Source: Alphaproteobacteria bacterium (lineage in GTDB: Bacteria; Pseudomonadota; Alphaproteobacteria; Rs-D84). Taken from it: 33,608 nt of DNA. Position numbers and translations under genes: made by a program. Below, piece by piece: positions 1-8,670 of this stretch (within the stretch, counting starts at the first letter, position 1; each line of letters begins with the position of its first letter). A model generated the notes under the pieces. It was not told the origin of the DNA and searched no databases. It saw only the letters and a program-made list of their open reading frames with translations. Location of the stretch: the NCBI GenBank assembly GCA_009782315.1, contig WRJH01000005.1:1-33608 (forward strand), in the 5' to 3' direction.

Positions 1-57
1 TGCGTGGTCGCGAAAAATTTTCCACTTTCAAGAATTTTCTATTTATGATAAAATAAT

Positions 58-2862
58 ATGGAAAATAGAGGGTTTGTTTTGAAAAGAATTTCGCTTTTTG
101 CAATTGTCGGGTTGTTTTTAGCCGTTTCGGCGCATGCACAGTCACAGCCGTCGCGCGTCGTGCGCGGCGCCCCCGCACAAAATGCGCCCGCTGCCCAGGC
201 GCCCACGCGCGCACCCGCGGCGCGCAGTGCCGTGGCCGTGCCCCAGGCGGTATCGGCGCGTTCCGCAACCGTCACGCCGGCCCCGGTACAGACGGGACGT
301 TCGGCCGTAATACCCGTTAATGCAGGGTCTAAGGCCCAGATTACCGCCGCGGCCAGCAACACAGGCCTGGTGGACCAGGATTGCCGCGAACTGTTCAACG
401 GATGTATGGATTCTTTTTGCATGGGTCCGAATGAAAACGGTGGACGTTGTTTGTGCAGTGACAAGCACGCCGGATTCAACGACATTCTGGAACAAATCCG
501 CATTGCGAACGACGAATCGTTGCGCCTGGCCACCGAAGGCGTTGAATTCATAGAACTGGGCGCCAACGCGTCGCATGTGTTGGACCGTGTCAACCAGGTT
601 ACAAACCCGGTGCAGACGGCGGAACAATCCGCCAGAAAAACGCTGGACATGTCCATATTCGACGACTTTGACGCATCCAGAACGGAATACGACAATATTT
701 TTGCAAGCATAGCGGTCGATGTCAACGACCCGCTGGCCGGCCGTTCGGGCGATGCGCTTTATGCGACCGTGCGCGATATATGCATGGGCAGATTGCTGGA
801 CCAGGCGCCGAATTGCACCCGCGACAGCACTATGCTGACAACATTGTACACAACCCAGATAGCATCCGATTGCCGCGCTTTTGAAAACGATTTGCGCGCG
901 CGTCATACGGACGCGGCAAACAAATTGCGCGCGGCCCAGGGTGCGTTGCGCGCCGCCGCGCTGGAAGTCTTCCAGACGGAAAACAAATTCGACCTGGGCG
1001 AATGCGTGTTTGAGTTCAGGTCTTGTATGGCCGACCGCGGCGGATGCGGTGACGATTTCACCGGATGCGTGGGCATTGCGGCGTCCCAGAATGCCGCCCA
1101 GAACAGAAACCGGCGCGCCGCGACTATGAAGTCCATTCCGTCGGCAACCGGCACCACATATATAGAAATTGCGCTTTCTTCGTACGACACGCTGATGGCG
1201 AAAAAACCATTGTGCGAAAGCATTACAAACCAATGCGTTGCGGTCAAAGACCGCGTTTGGGATGTTTTTTTGACCGACATTGCGCCGGTGGTAAAGACCG
1301 CGGAAATATTGCAAGAAAACGACAATCGCCAGAATTGCATCGCGAATGTTTCGGATTGTTTCCGCAAAGGATGCGCGGATACATTTGACCCAGAGGCCGA
1401 AGAACCGCAATACGACGCGTGTATCACGGACCCGCGGAATATGGCGTATATCTGCAAATCGCAATTGGAAGCCTGTGGTATCGCGGTTGACCCGGTTACA
1501 AACACGGCCGACACGAACAATTCCATCTGGGGATTCATTGTCCGCAGAATGGCCGCTATGCGGGACAACGCCTGCACAAGGGAAGTAAAGGCCTGCATGG
1601 CTCATCAGGACAGATGCGGATCTGACTATGCAAATTGTTTCGGTTTGGACATGGAATCCTTACTCCAGATGTGCCCGCAGTCAAGGATGGTTTCTTGTAT
1701 AGATAAGGGACGCATCATGGATGAAAGTCGCTACAATGACCTCATTATGGGGATACTCCTTAACGTCGATAATAAATTGTTACAGCAGTGTATGGCTCGT
1801 GCCGAAGCCAGAATGCAAGAAGTTTGTGGTGACCTGGGGTCTTGCCCTAACTTTGCGGAAACAGTGGATGCGAATTTCGGGACGGATTCTTTATTTTCCG
1901 TAAAACTGCCCGATGGGGATTTTCAAATTTCCGGATTGATGAGTTTTCAACGCGTCGCACTGGACACAACCGGCGACACGTTCGCATTGAACAGCAACGC
2001 GTATATCGACAGACTGTTGACGGACGGTCTGGCCGAAAACAGTCCCATACTGACCCGCATAGAGCAATCGCTGATATCCGTCAATTCCAGAATAGAACAA
2101 AGAATCGCGTTGCTGGTTAACGACCCGCAATTGGATATTTGCGTGAACGGACGCGATATGCGCAATGTCCGCACGGGCGCGAACAGAACGGTCGAGCGGT
2201 TTCCGCGCTTGCTGGATTCGTTCAAATTGAACATTATAAATTCGGGACTGGAAATTGCGAACAGAAATTACAACAGCCGGTTTAATAAATTACTGGCAAC
2301 GGCGAACAAAGACGCGACCAGCGAAATAAAATCCCAGCAATGTTACATGATGGCGTCAAGTGCCCAATCGCCCGCATGTGAAGAATGGGGCATGACATCC
2401 GATGGCGAACCACGCTGTGAAAAATTTTCGACCGGGCTTTTAAGTTTCGGCGACACTGCCGCTGGATTTACCCAGGGCGGAACAATGTTTACGTTACCCG
2501 GTGCGAAACTTGAAGATCTGGCGCGTATAGCCAGCACTGGTAAAGGTGAATTTGTCGTAACGGATGGTGATGGCAACATGACCGCATCGGTATCCATTAC
2601 GGCATCGTTCAGTCCCGAAGAAGACATATGCACCCTAGCTACAACGACGATGGGTTGCAAAGGTATGGAAGCGGTCATTACGACCAGTACTTCAAAGTCT
2701 TGTGGCAACGGTGGGGTTCTGCATATAGGAAATTGTGGTGGTGGCGGATTTAATTTGTTTGGCGGCGGCAGCAAAAAAACAAGCACCACACAGTCATTCC
2801 ATGGCACAGTATGTACCGCGTTCCATGAACCGCGGGTCACTACGGAAAGATTGGCGATGTAA
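58..2862 (+). CDS. secreted Cys-rich protein of unknown function
   Basis: Function not recognised. The 934-residue product starts with a Sec signal peptide (basic n-region, hydrophobic core, AHA-Q-like cleavage near residue 28), then an Ala/Pro-rich low-complexity linker to about residue 100, so export to the periplasm or beyond is likely. The rest carries repeated C-x6-C pairs, for example CRELFNGC, CESITNQC, CIANVSDC, CKSQLEAC, CTREVKAC, often extended by another Cys after 4 or 6 residues. This suggests helical hairpins held by disulfides. The C-terminus is Gly-rich. The start is unsettled: ATG 58 has no Shine-Dalgarno, while TTG 79 has AGAGGG six bases upstream and would start directly before the KR of the signal peptide. 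It is a plus-strand gene pointing at the minus-strand cluster, followed by a hairpin. That this is one real gene is very likely; its role is open. Confidence 0.85.
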   Translation: MENRGFVLKRISLFAIVGLFLAVSAHAQSQPSRVVRGAPAQNAPAAQAPTRAPAARSAVAVPQAVSARSATVTPAPVQTGRSAVIPVNAGSKAQITAAASNTGLVDQDCRELFNGCMDSFCMGPNENGGRCLCSDKHAGFNDILEQIRIANDESLRLATEGVEFIELGANASHVLDRVNQVTNPVQTAEQSARKTLDMSIFDDFDASRTEYDNIFASIAVDVNDPLAGRSGDALYATVRDICMGRLLDQAPNCTRDSTMLTTLYTTQIASDCRAFENDLRARHTDAANKLRAAQGALRAAALEVFQTENKFDLGECVFEFRSCMADRGGCGDDFTGCVGIAASQNAAQNRNRRAATMKSIPSATGTTYIEIALSSYDTLMAKKPLCESITNQCVAVKDRVWDVFLTDIAPVVKTAEILQENDNRQNCIANVSDCFRKGCADTFDPEAEEPQYDACITDPRNMAYICKSQLEACGIAVDPVTNTADTNNSIWGFIVRRMAAMRDNACTREVKACMAHQDRCGSDYANCFGLDMESLLQMCPQSRMVSCIDKGRIMDESRYNDLIMGILLNVDNKLLQQCMARAEARMQEVCGDLGSCPNFAETVDANFGTDSLFSVKLPDGDFQISGLMSFQRVALDTTGDTFALNSNAYIDRLLTDGLAENSPILTRIEQSLISVNSRIEQRIALLVNDPQLDICVNGRDMRNVRTGANRTVERFPRLLDSFKLNIINSGLEIANRNYNSRFNKLLATANKDATSEIKSQQCYMMASSAQSPACEEWGMTSDGEPRCEKFSTGLLSFGDTAAGFTQGGTMFTLPGAKLEDLARIASTGKGEFVVTDGDGNMTASVSITASFSPEEDICTLATTTMGCKGMEAVITTSTSKSCGNGGVLHIGNCGGGGFNLFGGGSKKTSTTQSFHGTVCTAFHEPRVTTERLAM

Positions 2863-2868
2863 ACAGTA

Positions 2869-2890
2869 GGGGCGCGTATTCGCGCCCTTT
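2869..2890 (+). terminator. hairpin after the Cys-rich gene
   Basis: GGGCGCG-TATT-CGCGCCC followed by only TTT, seven bases after the stop codon. It could terminate the upstream gene, but the U-tract is short and the sequence resembles the adjoining GTAGGGGCG repeat. Confidence 0.4.
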
Positions 2891-2984
2891 GTAGGGGCGT
2901 ATTGCATACGCCCCTCATAATACCAGCACAAAACAAGTTATGAATTTGTTGAAATATTTTGGGGCGTATGCAATACGCCCCTAC
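2891..2984. repeat. MITE-like element with 24-bp perfect inverted repeats
   Basis: Two 24-bp arms (2891-2914 and 2961-2984), both beginning or ending in GTAGGGGCG/CGCCCCTAC, are exact reverse complements. Each arm is itself largely palindromic (GGGGCGTAT..ATACGCCCC). The 46-bp interior is AT-rich with a weak internal stem. There is no coding capacity. A partial match, GCGCGCCCCTAC, recurs near 23266-23277, so the unit is probably dispersed. Confidence 0.7.
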
Positions 2985-3004
2985 GATTCCCGTCCATGTA
3001 ATTT

Positions 3005-3277
3005 TTATTTTCCGCCGATTGCGTGTTTTATTTCGCGGCCGGTGTCCGGGCCGAATCCCTGGAAACATTTTCCGCCGGCGATAATCAGCGGAATCCCCGT
3101 CGATTCAAAACCGCATTCGTTCAGCGCGGCCATAAACTTGTCATGATTCTTGCCGGGACCGCCGTTCAGTTCTATTTTGTTCAAACGAACGTCGGGCAAT
3201 TCGGATGCAAAGAATTCCAATGCCATATGGCAATACGGACACGACGGATTAAAATATATTGTTGTATCTGATTTCAT
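3005..3277 (-). CDS. glutaredoxin-like thiol-disulfide protein
   Basis: A 90-residue thioredoxin-fold protein with the N-terminal strand TTIYF followed by the redox motif CPYC (PSCPYCHMALEFF), the usual position and length for a small glutaredoxin. A cis-Pro region (STGIPLIIAGG) and the downstream GFGPDTGREI segment fit the glutathione-binding side. It would reduce disulfides or glutathione mixed disulfides in the cytosol; no signal peptide is present. It stands alone between repeat elements. A TGATATAAT extended -10 lies six bases upstream of ATG, so the transcript may be leaderless. The GrxC subfamily is possible but not certain, so no symbol is given. Confidence 0.88.
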   Translation of the reverse strand: MKSDTTIYFNPSCPYCHMALEFFASELPDVRLNKIELNGGPGKNHDKFMAALNECGFESTGIPLIIAGGKCFQGFGPDTGREIKHAIGGK

Positions 3278-3283
3278 ACGCGG

Positions 3284-3292
3284 ATTATATCA
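3284..3292 (-). promoter_or_regulatory. extended -10 promoter of the glutaredoxin gene
   Basis: On the minus strand TGATATAAT ends six bases before the ATG at 3277. No good -35 is visible. The expected transcription start falls on or next to the start codon, implying a leaderless mRNA. Confidence 0.45.
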
Positions 3293-3359
3293 CGCACAAA
3301 GGCGGGCATGATATAGGTAAAAAAACCGCCCTGGAATTCAAAGCCCGTCATCACACCAA

Positions 3360-3526
3360 CCCGTCATTGCGAGGAGCGTTTGTCTGACGCGAAGTGTTTG
3401 CAAACGCGACGCGGCAATCCAGCGTATTGTCGCGCCAGCTTTGCTGGCGCACTCTATTTGACTGGATTGCTTCGTCAGAAAAACACGGCCGATAACGGCC
3501 GTGTTTTTCTTCCTCGCAATGACGGG
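3360..3526. repeat. GTCATTGCGAG cloverleaf repeat, copy 1
   Basis: Outer stem CCCGTCATTGCGAGG / CCTCGCAATGACGGG encloses three arms: GCGTTTG..CAAACGC; CAATCCAG..CTGGATTG with inner GCGCCAGC-TTT-GCTGGCGC; and CACGGCC..GGCCGTG. Three further copies lie at 23083, 24078 and 31292 with different but still complementary arm sequences. It sits between rplQ and the glutaredoxin gene. Confidence 0.85.
3479..3509 (-). terminator. terminator after rplQ (arm 3 of repeat copy 1)
   Basis: AAAAACACGGCC-GATAAC-GGCCGTGTTTTT is a strong hairpin with T-tracts on both strands, so it can stop transcription from either side. It is the first such structure after the alpha operon. Confidence 0.65.
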
Positions 3527-3543
3527 GATAAATGTGCCCGACT

Positions 3544-4071
3544 TTATTTACCGGTCGCGCGGCGTTTTACCGCAACTTCCTTGTTCGCGCCCGACGTCTT
3601 GGCGGCGGGGGCCGTTTCGCGACGAACCTTTGTCGACGCTTTTGCGGCTTTCGATTCTTTTTTGTCGGCCTTTACATCGCCCTTTACGGATGCAGGGTTC
3701 GCCTTTGCGGCCGGGTCGCGATCGACCAGTTCGATAATCGCCATCGGCGCGGCGTCGCCATAACGGAATCCGGCGCGCAGAACGCGGGTGTATCCGCCCG
3801 GGCGGTCTTTGTAACGCGGACCCAAAACCGTAAACAGTTTTTTTACCAACGCGGCGTCTTGTAATTCGGCGGCGACCAGGCGGCGGTTCGCAACGGTATC
3901 GACCTTTGCGCGCGTAATCATTTTTTCAACGACGCCGCGCAAGTCTTTTGCTTTCGGCAATGTCGTCTTTATCTGTTCGCGTTCAATCAAGTTTTTTGCC
4001 AAACCTTGGAACAATGCCTTTCTTGCACTGTGGTCGCGGTTGAACTTTCTGCCTTTTATCTGATGTCTCAT
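3544..4071 (-). CDS. rplQ: 50S ribosomal protein L17
   Basis: Large-subunit protein at the peptide-exit side. The start [20 protein letters not shown] and the following segment with [11 protein letters not shown] are the L17 family signature. At 175 residues it is longer than the usual 120-140; the extra part is an Ala/Lys-rich tail from about residue 120. ATG 4071 has AAAGGAG upstream. It is the last gene of the alpha operon, following rpoA by 87 bp, and is followed by a terminator hairpin. Confidence 0.97.
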   Translation of the reverse strand: MRHQIKGRKFNRDHSARKALFQGLAKNLIEREQIKTTLPKAKDLRGVVEKMITRAKVDTVANRRLVAAELQDAALVKKLFTVLGPRYKDRPGGYTRVLRAGFRYGDAAPMAIIELVDRDPAAKANPASVKGDVKADKKESKAAKASTKVRRETAPAAKTSGANKEVAVKRRATGK

Positions 4072-4158
4072 CTTGCGCTCCTTTTGCGTCTTTGCCCTTT
4101 CGGGGTTAATTGAAAATATGTCCTGAAATCAATTCAGCAACACATTTGTAACCTATAA

Positions 4159-5190
4159 TTATTTATAGGGATCCTCATACTTTTTAGCCAATTCCGCAAT
4201 ATTTTCCGGCGGCCAGCCCGGCACTTCCAGACCCAGGCCCAGACCCATGGCTTCCAGCTGCGCTTTTATTTCGTTCAAAGATTTCCGTCCGAAATTCGGC
4301 GTTTTCAGCATGTCGTTTTCGGTCTTTTGCACCAATTCGCCCAGCCAGTTTATTTTGTCGTTTTTCAAACAATTGTTCGCGCGGACGGACAGTTCCAATT
4401 CGTCGACATGTTTCAGCAATTTCGGATCGAACGGCAGCGCTTCTTTCTGCTTTTCGTCTTCGGCCGGCAACTGCATCGCGGCCGGGTCTTCGAAATTAAT
4501 AAACACGTTCAGCTGGTCCGTCAGAATGCGCGCCGCGTAAGCGATGGCGTCTTCGGGCGTGACAGAGCCGTTGGTTTTGACGGTCATTTCCAGTTTATCG
4601 TAATCCATGCTTTGCCCGACGCGCGTTTCGGATACCGCGGTCGCCACGTTCAATATCGGGGAATAAATCGAATCGACCGGTATAGTGCCCAGCGCCGTGT
4701 TTTCGGTGCGGTTCTGCGACGCCGGAACATATCCGCGGCCGCATCCCAGATTGATTTCCATATCCAGCGACGCGCCCTTGTCCAGGTTGCAGATTTCGTG
4801 GTCTTTGTTCGTAACCTCTATATTCGCGCCGGCCTCAATCATGCCCGCGGTGACGACGGCGGGGCCTTTGACGCGCAGGTGCGCCTTGGACGCGCCATCA
4901 ACGGCGGATTTGAAATGCACGCCTTTCAGGTTCAATACTATGTCGGTGACGTCTTCGCGGACGCCCGGTATGGATGAAAATTCATGCTGGATGCCGTCGA
5001 TTTTTATCGACGTCGGCGCACAGCCCTGCAACGAAGACAGCAAGACGCGGCGCAATGCCGTGCCCAGGGTCAAACCGAAACCCTTTTCCAAAGGTTCCGC
5101 AGTCAATACCGCGACGTTGGGATTGTGTTCGTCTATTTTTATATGCAGTTTTTTCGGTTTAATTAAAGACATCCAGTTTTTTTCAATCAT
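4159..5190 (-). CDS. rpoA: RNA polymerase subunit alpha
   Basis: Alpha subunit of RNA polymerase, the assembly scaffold and activator contact. The N-terminal domain (to about residue 230) includes [10 protein letters not shown] and the PGVREDVT region. The C-terminal domain has [12 protein letters not shown] and [12 protein letters not shown], the DNA/UP-element binding helix-hairpin-helix. The ORF track starts one codon earlier (5193); I prefer the second ATG, giving the family-typical MIEKNW start and better spacing from AAGGAAG. It lies between rpsK and rplQ as in other bacteria, and about 343 residues is a normal length. Confidence 0.97.
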   Translation of the reverse strand: MIEKNWMSLIKPKKLHIKIDEHNPNVAVLTAEPLEKGFGLTLGTALRRVLLSSLQGCAPTSIKIDGIQHEFSSIPGVREDVTDIVLNLKGVHFKSAVDGASKAHLRVKGPAVVTAGMIEAGANIEVTNKDHEICNLDKGASLDMEINLGCGRGYVPASQNRTENTALGTIPVDSIYSPILNVATAVSETRVGQSMDYDKLEMTVKTNGSVTPEDAIAYAARILTDQLNVFINFEDPAAMQLPAEDEKQKEALPFDPKLLKHVDELELSVRANNCLKNDKINWLGELVQKTENDMLKTPNFGRKSLNEIKAQLEAMGLGLGLEVPGWPPENIAELAKKYEDPYK

Positions 5191-5237
5191 CATTCTTCCT
5201 TTCAGTTTAGTTTATTATTTTCACTGAGTTCAATTTT

Positions 5238-5621
5238 TTACGCGCGGCGCGCCTTTTTCGGGCGGCACCCGTTGTGCGGTATGCGCGTCGTGTCCGTAAT
5301 CGCCTGGACAATCAGTCCGGAATTGGACAATCCGCGCACGGCGGATTCGCGGCCGGAACCGATTCCGCGCATCAGAACATCGACGGTTTTCATGCCGTGT
5401 TCCTGGGCTTTTTTGGCGATTTGTTCCGCAACGATGGTCGCGGCGTACGGGGTCGATTTTTTCGCACCCTTGAAATTATTGGCGCCGGCGGTGGCCCAGC
5501 ACAGCACCGCGCCGGACGCGTCCGTGATTGTGATGCGGGTGTTGTTCATCGTCGCCAGGACGTGCGCGGTCCCGTGCGCGATTTTCTTTATAACTTTTTT
5601 CTTGGTTGATTTTACTGCCAT
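5238..5621 (-). CDS. rpsK: 30S ribosomal protein S11
   Basis: Platform protein of the small subunit. Family motifs visible: the central RGIGSGRESAVRGL and the C-terminal TRIPHNGCRPKKARRA. Its 127 residues are the normal length. ATG 5621 is preceded by GAGGAAAACA. It is separated from rpsM by an inverted heptad array (5631-5699) rather than the usual short gap. Confidence 0.97.
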   Translation of the reverse strand: MAVKSTKKKVIKKIAHGTAHVLATMNNTRITITDASGAVLCWATAGANNFKGAKKSTPYAATIVAEQIAKKAQEHGMKTVDVLMRGIGSGRESAVRGLSNSGLIVQAITDTTRIPHNGCRPKKARRA

Positions 5622-5630
5622 TGTTTTCCT

Positions 5631-5699
5631 CGTTTACCGTTTATCGTTTATCGTTTTCCGCAACAATCCCGGTAAACGGGAAACGGAAAACGGAAAACG
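5631..5699. repeat. inverted heptad array W1 (word CGTTTNY), rpsM-rpsK
   Basis: Plus-strand left arm (5631-5660): CGTTTAC, CGTTTAT, CGTTTAT, CGTTTTC. The right arm (5671-5699) is the same word inverted; read on the minus strand it is CGTTTTC, CGTTTTC, CGTTTCC, CGTTTAC. The core CGTTT is constant, positions 6-7 vary, and the spacer is 10 bp. On the mRNA it begins immediately after the rpsM TAA. Confidence 0.85.
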
Positions 5700-6077
5700 T
5701 TATTTTCCCTTTGATGCCGATCCGGCCACGACGACGCGTTTTCCTTTGCGCGTGCGGGCGTTTGTCTGGGTACGCTGGCCGCGCACCGGCAGGCGGTTGC
5801 GGTGACGGATTCCGCGATACGCTTTCAAGTCCTGCAGGCGTTTGATGTTCATCTGAACTTCGCGGCGGACGTCGCCTTCGACTTTGAAATTTTCTTCGAT
5901 GTAATTCGATATGTTTATAATATCGGTGTCGGTCAAATCCTTTGCGCGCAAAGAATCCTTGAATTTAAGGGCCTTTACAATCTGCGCGGCCCGCGTCGGA
6001 CCGATTCCGTAAATATATTGCAGCGCGATTTCAACGCGCTTTTCCGTGGGTATGTTAACGCCAGCGATACGTGCCAT
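5700..6077 (-). CDS. rpsM: 30S ribosomal protein S13
   Basis: Head protein of the small subunit contacting tRNA and the intersubunit bridge. The start [19 protein letters not shown] and the C-terminal [20 protein letters not shown] are typical. Its 125 residues are normal. SD AAAGGAAA lies upstream. In many Alphaproteobacteria adk lies between secY and rpsM; here only a 143-bp gap with an inverted heptad array is present. Confidence 0.97.
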   Translation of the reverse strand: MARIAGVNIPTEKRVEIALQYIYGIGPTRAAQIVKALKFKDSLRAKDLTDTDIINISNYIEENFKVEGDVRREVQMNIKRLQDLKAYRGIRHRNRLPVRGQRTQTNARTRKGKRVVVAGSASKGK

Positions 6078-6093
6078 TTTGTTTTTCCTTTGT

Positions 6094-6219
6094 CGTTTAC
6101 CGTTTTCCGTTTACCGTTTTCCGTAAAAGTCGACCAATTTTATATCTTCTTGCAAAAAAGTCAAATTTTCTTGGCTCGCCTTCCATTCACGGTAAACTGT
6201 AAACGGAAAACGGAAAACG
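6094..6219. repeat. inverted heptad array W2 (word CGTTTNY), secY-rpsM
   Basis: Left arm 6094-6121: CGTTTAC, CGTTTTC, CGTTTAC, CGTTTTC. Right arm 6190-6219, read inverted: CGTTTTC, CGTTTTC, CGTTTAC, AGTTTAC. The spacer is about 68 bp. The right arm ends one base from the secY TAA. The word matches W1 and W3. Confidence 0.85.
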
Positions 6220-6220
6220 A

Positions 6221-7537
6221 TTATACTCTAAATCTACTCTTTTTATTCGCCTTTTTTATAACGCTGGCGTATTGCCGCGCCACAAGATAGGACTGCACCT
6301 GGGTCGCGGTGTCCATCACCACGCCCGCGATAATCAAAACCGAAGTTCCGCCGATAACAACCGGCATCCCGAAATGAGTGTTCAGAACAATCGGCACCAC
6401 GCAAATGACAATCAGATAAAGCACGCCGATACCCGTCACGCGCGACACGATATCGTCAAGAAATTTCATTGTCTGTTCGCCCGGCCGCACGCCCGGAATA
6501 TAACCGCCCGCGTTTTTCAAATTGTTCGCGGTTTCTTCGGAATTGAACACGACCGCCGTTTGGAAAAACGCAAAGAACGCAATCAGGAACGTGAACAAAA
6601 TCATATATGATATCGTTCCGTATGTAAAGAACGCCATGATACGCTGCGCCCACAGCGCGTCCGTCGGCAGAAACCGCATTATAAAAGCGGGCAGCATCAT
6701 TATGCTTGACGCGAACACCGGTCCCATAACGCCGGACATGTTGATTTTCAGCGGCAGATACGAAGAATTCGCGGTCTGCGCGCCGCCGGCCATCGCCTGG
6801 CGCGGATACATTATTTGAATCCGGCGCTGGGCCTGTTCCATAAACGCAATCAGCGCGATTATGCCGACGACAAACCCGATTATCAGCGCAATCATCGCGG
6901 GCGATACCTGACCGACGCTGCCCAGGCTGAACACTTTCATTATTCCGTTCGGAACCTCGGCGATAATTCCGGCCATGATAAGCAGGGACGCGCCCTGGCC
7001 TATGCCGCGCGCGGTAATCTGTTCGGCCAGCCACATGACGAACGTGGTGCCGCCGACCAGCGCGATTATGGTTGAAACTTCAAAGAAAAATCCCGGATTG
7101 ATAACCGCCGGCACGCCGTTTACCGGCGCCATGGCGGAAAGACCCTTTGCAACCGCGTAACCCTGGACGACGCACAGGCCGACCGCCAGATAGCGCGTGT
7201 ATTGGTTGATTTTGATGCGGCCGGATTCGCCCTCTTTCCGCAATTCGGACAAGGATTTCGACGTCGTGGTCAACAGCTGGATAACGATGGACGCGGAAAT
7301 GTACGGGAAAATGTTAAGCGCCAAAACGGACATACGCGACAGCGACCCGCCGGAAAAAGCGTCGAACATTCCCATCATTCCGGAATCGCCCTGGAACAAA
7401 TGCACGACCGCCGAAGCATTGACGCCCGGCAGCGGGATAAACGACCCGACGCGGTAAATGACCAGCGCGAACAGAGTGAACAGTATCCGTTTCTGCAGAT
7501 CCGACATTTTGGCGAAGGTTTCGGTTATGTGTTTCAT
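6221..7537 (-). CDS. secY: preprotein translocase subunit SecY
   Basis: Channel-forming subunit of the Sec translocon in the inner membrane. The 438 residues contain about ten hydrophobic segments and family motifs such as FPYISASIVIQLL, GIGQGASLLIMAGI, and YIPGVRPGEQT near the cytosolic C5 loop. ATG 7537 lies three bases after the stop of the upstream unknown gene, and its GAGAGA ribosome-binding site is inside that gene, so translation is probably coupled. It is normally next to rplO; here one extra gene intervenes. Confidence 0.97.
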   Translation of the reverse strand: MKHITETFAKMSDLQKRILFTLFALVIYRVGSFIPLPGVNASAVVHLFQGDSGMMGMFDAFSGGSLSRMSVLALNIFPYISASIVIQLLTTTSKSLSELRKEGESGRIKINQYTRYLAVGLCVVQGYAVAKGLSAMAPVNGVPAVINPGFFFEVSTIIALVGGTTFVMWLAEQITARGIGQGASLLIMAGIIAEVPNGIMKVFSLGSVGQVSPAMIALIIGFVVGIIALIAFMEQAQRRIQIMYPRQAMAGGAQTANSSYLPLKINMSGVMGPVFASSIMMLPAFIMRFLPTDALWAQRIMAFFTYGTISYMILFTFLIAFFAFFQTAVVFNSEETANNLKNAGGYIPGVRPGEQTMKFLDDIVSRVTGIGVLYLIVICVVPIVLNTHFGMPVVIGGTSVLIIAGVVMDTATQVQSYLVARQYASVIKKANKKSRFRV

Positions 7538-7540
7538 ATT

Positions 7541-7975
7541 TTATCTCTCGCAAAGTTCCACTGCGTACATTTCGCCGTCAATCATATCTTCCGCGGTGCC
7601 ATAAAATACGCGCGTGTGACATCCTCTTTCCATCATCTCTTCGTATCCGCTTTCTTTCATGGCGTTATAGGGAATTGTGTTTATCAGCACGTATCCTTCT
7701 CTTATATACTGCATCGGATTTTCAATCGACAGGAATTGCACCGTCCTTTGTTTGTTCGCGATGGCTATCAGTTCCGGGGTGGCCTTTATCCTGGTCAGGA
7801 AATCGCCCCTGGGGCCTTCGGCGATGACCCGGTTGCTGTCGGTGAACGACCGCAAGACGTTGTAATCATGGCATGTCGCCTGTTCGGATGCGACCGGTTT
7901 TTTGCCGGACAAAACAAAGCCCGCGCCGACGCCGATTATGAAAGCTATTGCCGCTGTTATTATTTTGTTCTTCAT
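7541..7975 (-). CDS. unknown membrane-anchored protein between rplO and secY
   Basis: Not recognised. The 144 residues begin with one hydrophobic segment (IITAAIAFIIGVGAGFVL) that could be a membrane anchor or an uncleaved signal. A soluble domain follows, with two Cys (TCHDYNV and RGCHTRV) plus a third near the C-terminus (ELCER), so a periplasmic location is plausible. ATG 7975 has a strong GAGGGGG site. It sits tightly in the spc operon, and its 3' end carries the secY ribosome-binding site. Being co-expressed with SecY, a role in export or membrane insertion is possible, but that is inference only. Confidence 0.8.
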   Translation of the reverse strand: MKNKIITAAIAFIIGVGAGFVLSGKKPVASEQATCHDYNVLRSFTDSNRVIAEGPRGDFLTRIKATPELIAIANKQRTVQFLSIENPMQYIREGYVLINTIPYNAMKESGYEEMMERGCHTRVFYGTAEDMIDGEMYAVELCER

Positions 7976-7996
7976 TGCCGCCCCCTCTTTTTTGTT

Positions 7997-8458
7997 TTAT
8001 TTACCGTCTTTTATCGTTCCGCCCGCTTTCGTCACGGCTTCCAGCGCCGCCGCGGACCATTTGACCGCAATGATATTGACAGGCACCTTGATTTCGCCCT
8101 TTGCCAGAATTTTCAAGCCATCAAATTTGCGGTTCAAAATTTTGTCGGACAAAAGGGAATCGATAGAAATTTCTTTCTTTGCGTCTATGCGTTTCGCGTC
8201 GATAAATTTCTGGATATCGCCCAGATTGATTGTCGCGTATTTTTTCGCAAACAGATTGCTGAATCCAACCTTTGGCAGACGGCGGAAAAACGGAGTCTGT
8301 CCGCCCTCGAACGTGGCGTTGTTCTTCGACCCGCTGCGCGCTTTGTCGCCTTTGTGTCCGCGTCCGGCCGTTTTGCCGGTTCCGGATGCCATTCCGCGGC
8401 CAACGCGCTTTATTTTTTTGCGCGCGCCGAAATTATCCATAAGTGCGTTCAGCTTCAT
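7997..8458 (-). CDS. rplO: 50S ribosomal protein L15
   Basis: Large-subunit assembly protein. The N-terminal Gly/Arg-rich loop with RVGRGMASGTGKTAGRGHKG and the C-terminal SAAALEAVTKAGG are diagnostic. Its 153 residues are normal. It follows rpmD directly; AGAGAG upstream serves as ribosome-binding site. Confidence 0.97.
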   Translation of the reverse strand: MKLNALMDNFGARKKIKRVGRGMASGTGKTAGRGHKGDKARSGSKNNATFEGGQTPFFRRLPKVGFSNLFAKKYATINLGDIQKFIDAKRIDAKKEISIDSLLSDKILNRKFDGLKILAKGEIKVPVNIIAVKWSAAALEAVTKAGGTIKDGK

Positions 8459-8476
8459 TTTATGCTCTCTTTTTTT

Positions 8477-8650
8477 TTATTCCACGACGATAAGGTGTTT
8501 CACCTTTGCGATCATTCCGCGAACGGGCGGACAATCCGTCAGTTCTTTCTTTTTGCCAATGCGGCCCAGCCCCAGCGCGGCCAAGATTTTTCTTTGCGAT
8601 TCCGGGCGACCGATGTTGCTTTTGACTTGTCTGACTGTTACTTTTGCCAT
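8477..8650 (-). CDS. rpmD: 50S ribosomal protein L30
   Basis: Too short for the ORF track. The minus strand from ATG 8650 reads MAKVTVRQVKSNIGRPESQR and continues through ILAALGLGRIGK to PPVRGMIAKVKHLIVVE, then TAA: 57 residues. The single ferredoxin-like L30 fold and the position between rpsE and rplO are canonical. The start codon is preceded by the shared 20-nt GTGAGCAAAAA box instead of a classic Shine-Dalgarno. Confidence 0.95.
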   Translation of the reverse strand: MAKVTVRQVKSNIGRPESQRKILAALGLGRIGKKKELTDCPPVRGMIAKVKHLIVVE

Positions 8651-8670
8651 TTTTTGCTCACTTTGTTCAC
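8651..8670 (-). promoter_or_regulatory. 20-nt start-codon box before rpmD
   Basis: Coding-strand GTGAACAAAGTGAGCAAAAA abuts the ATG. Nearly the same sequence precedes the ATG of rplP, rpsC and rpsJ at identical spacing. GTGAG could act as a weak ribosome-binding site. Confidence 0.7.

Noticed and set aside
142-1605. 487-codon minus-strand ORF opposite the Cys-rich gene
   Set aside because: Arg/Gly/His-rich shadow of the plus-strand gene, with no domain; the plus frame has a signal peptide and Cys pattern.
2343-3068. 241-codon minus-strand ORF between the Cys-rich gene and the glutaredoxin
   Set aside because: It spans the end of a real gene, a palindromic repeat and part of the glutaredoxin; no domain is seen.
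6078-6220. adk remnant between secY and rpsM
   Set aside because: The gap is only 143 bp and holds the word array; no adenylate kinase motif is seen in any frame.
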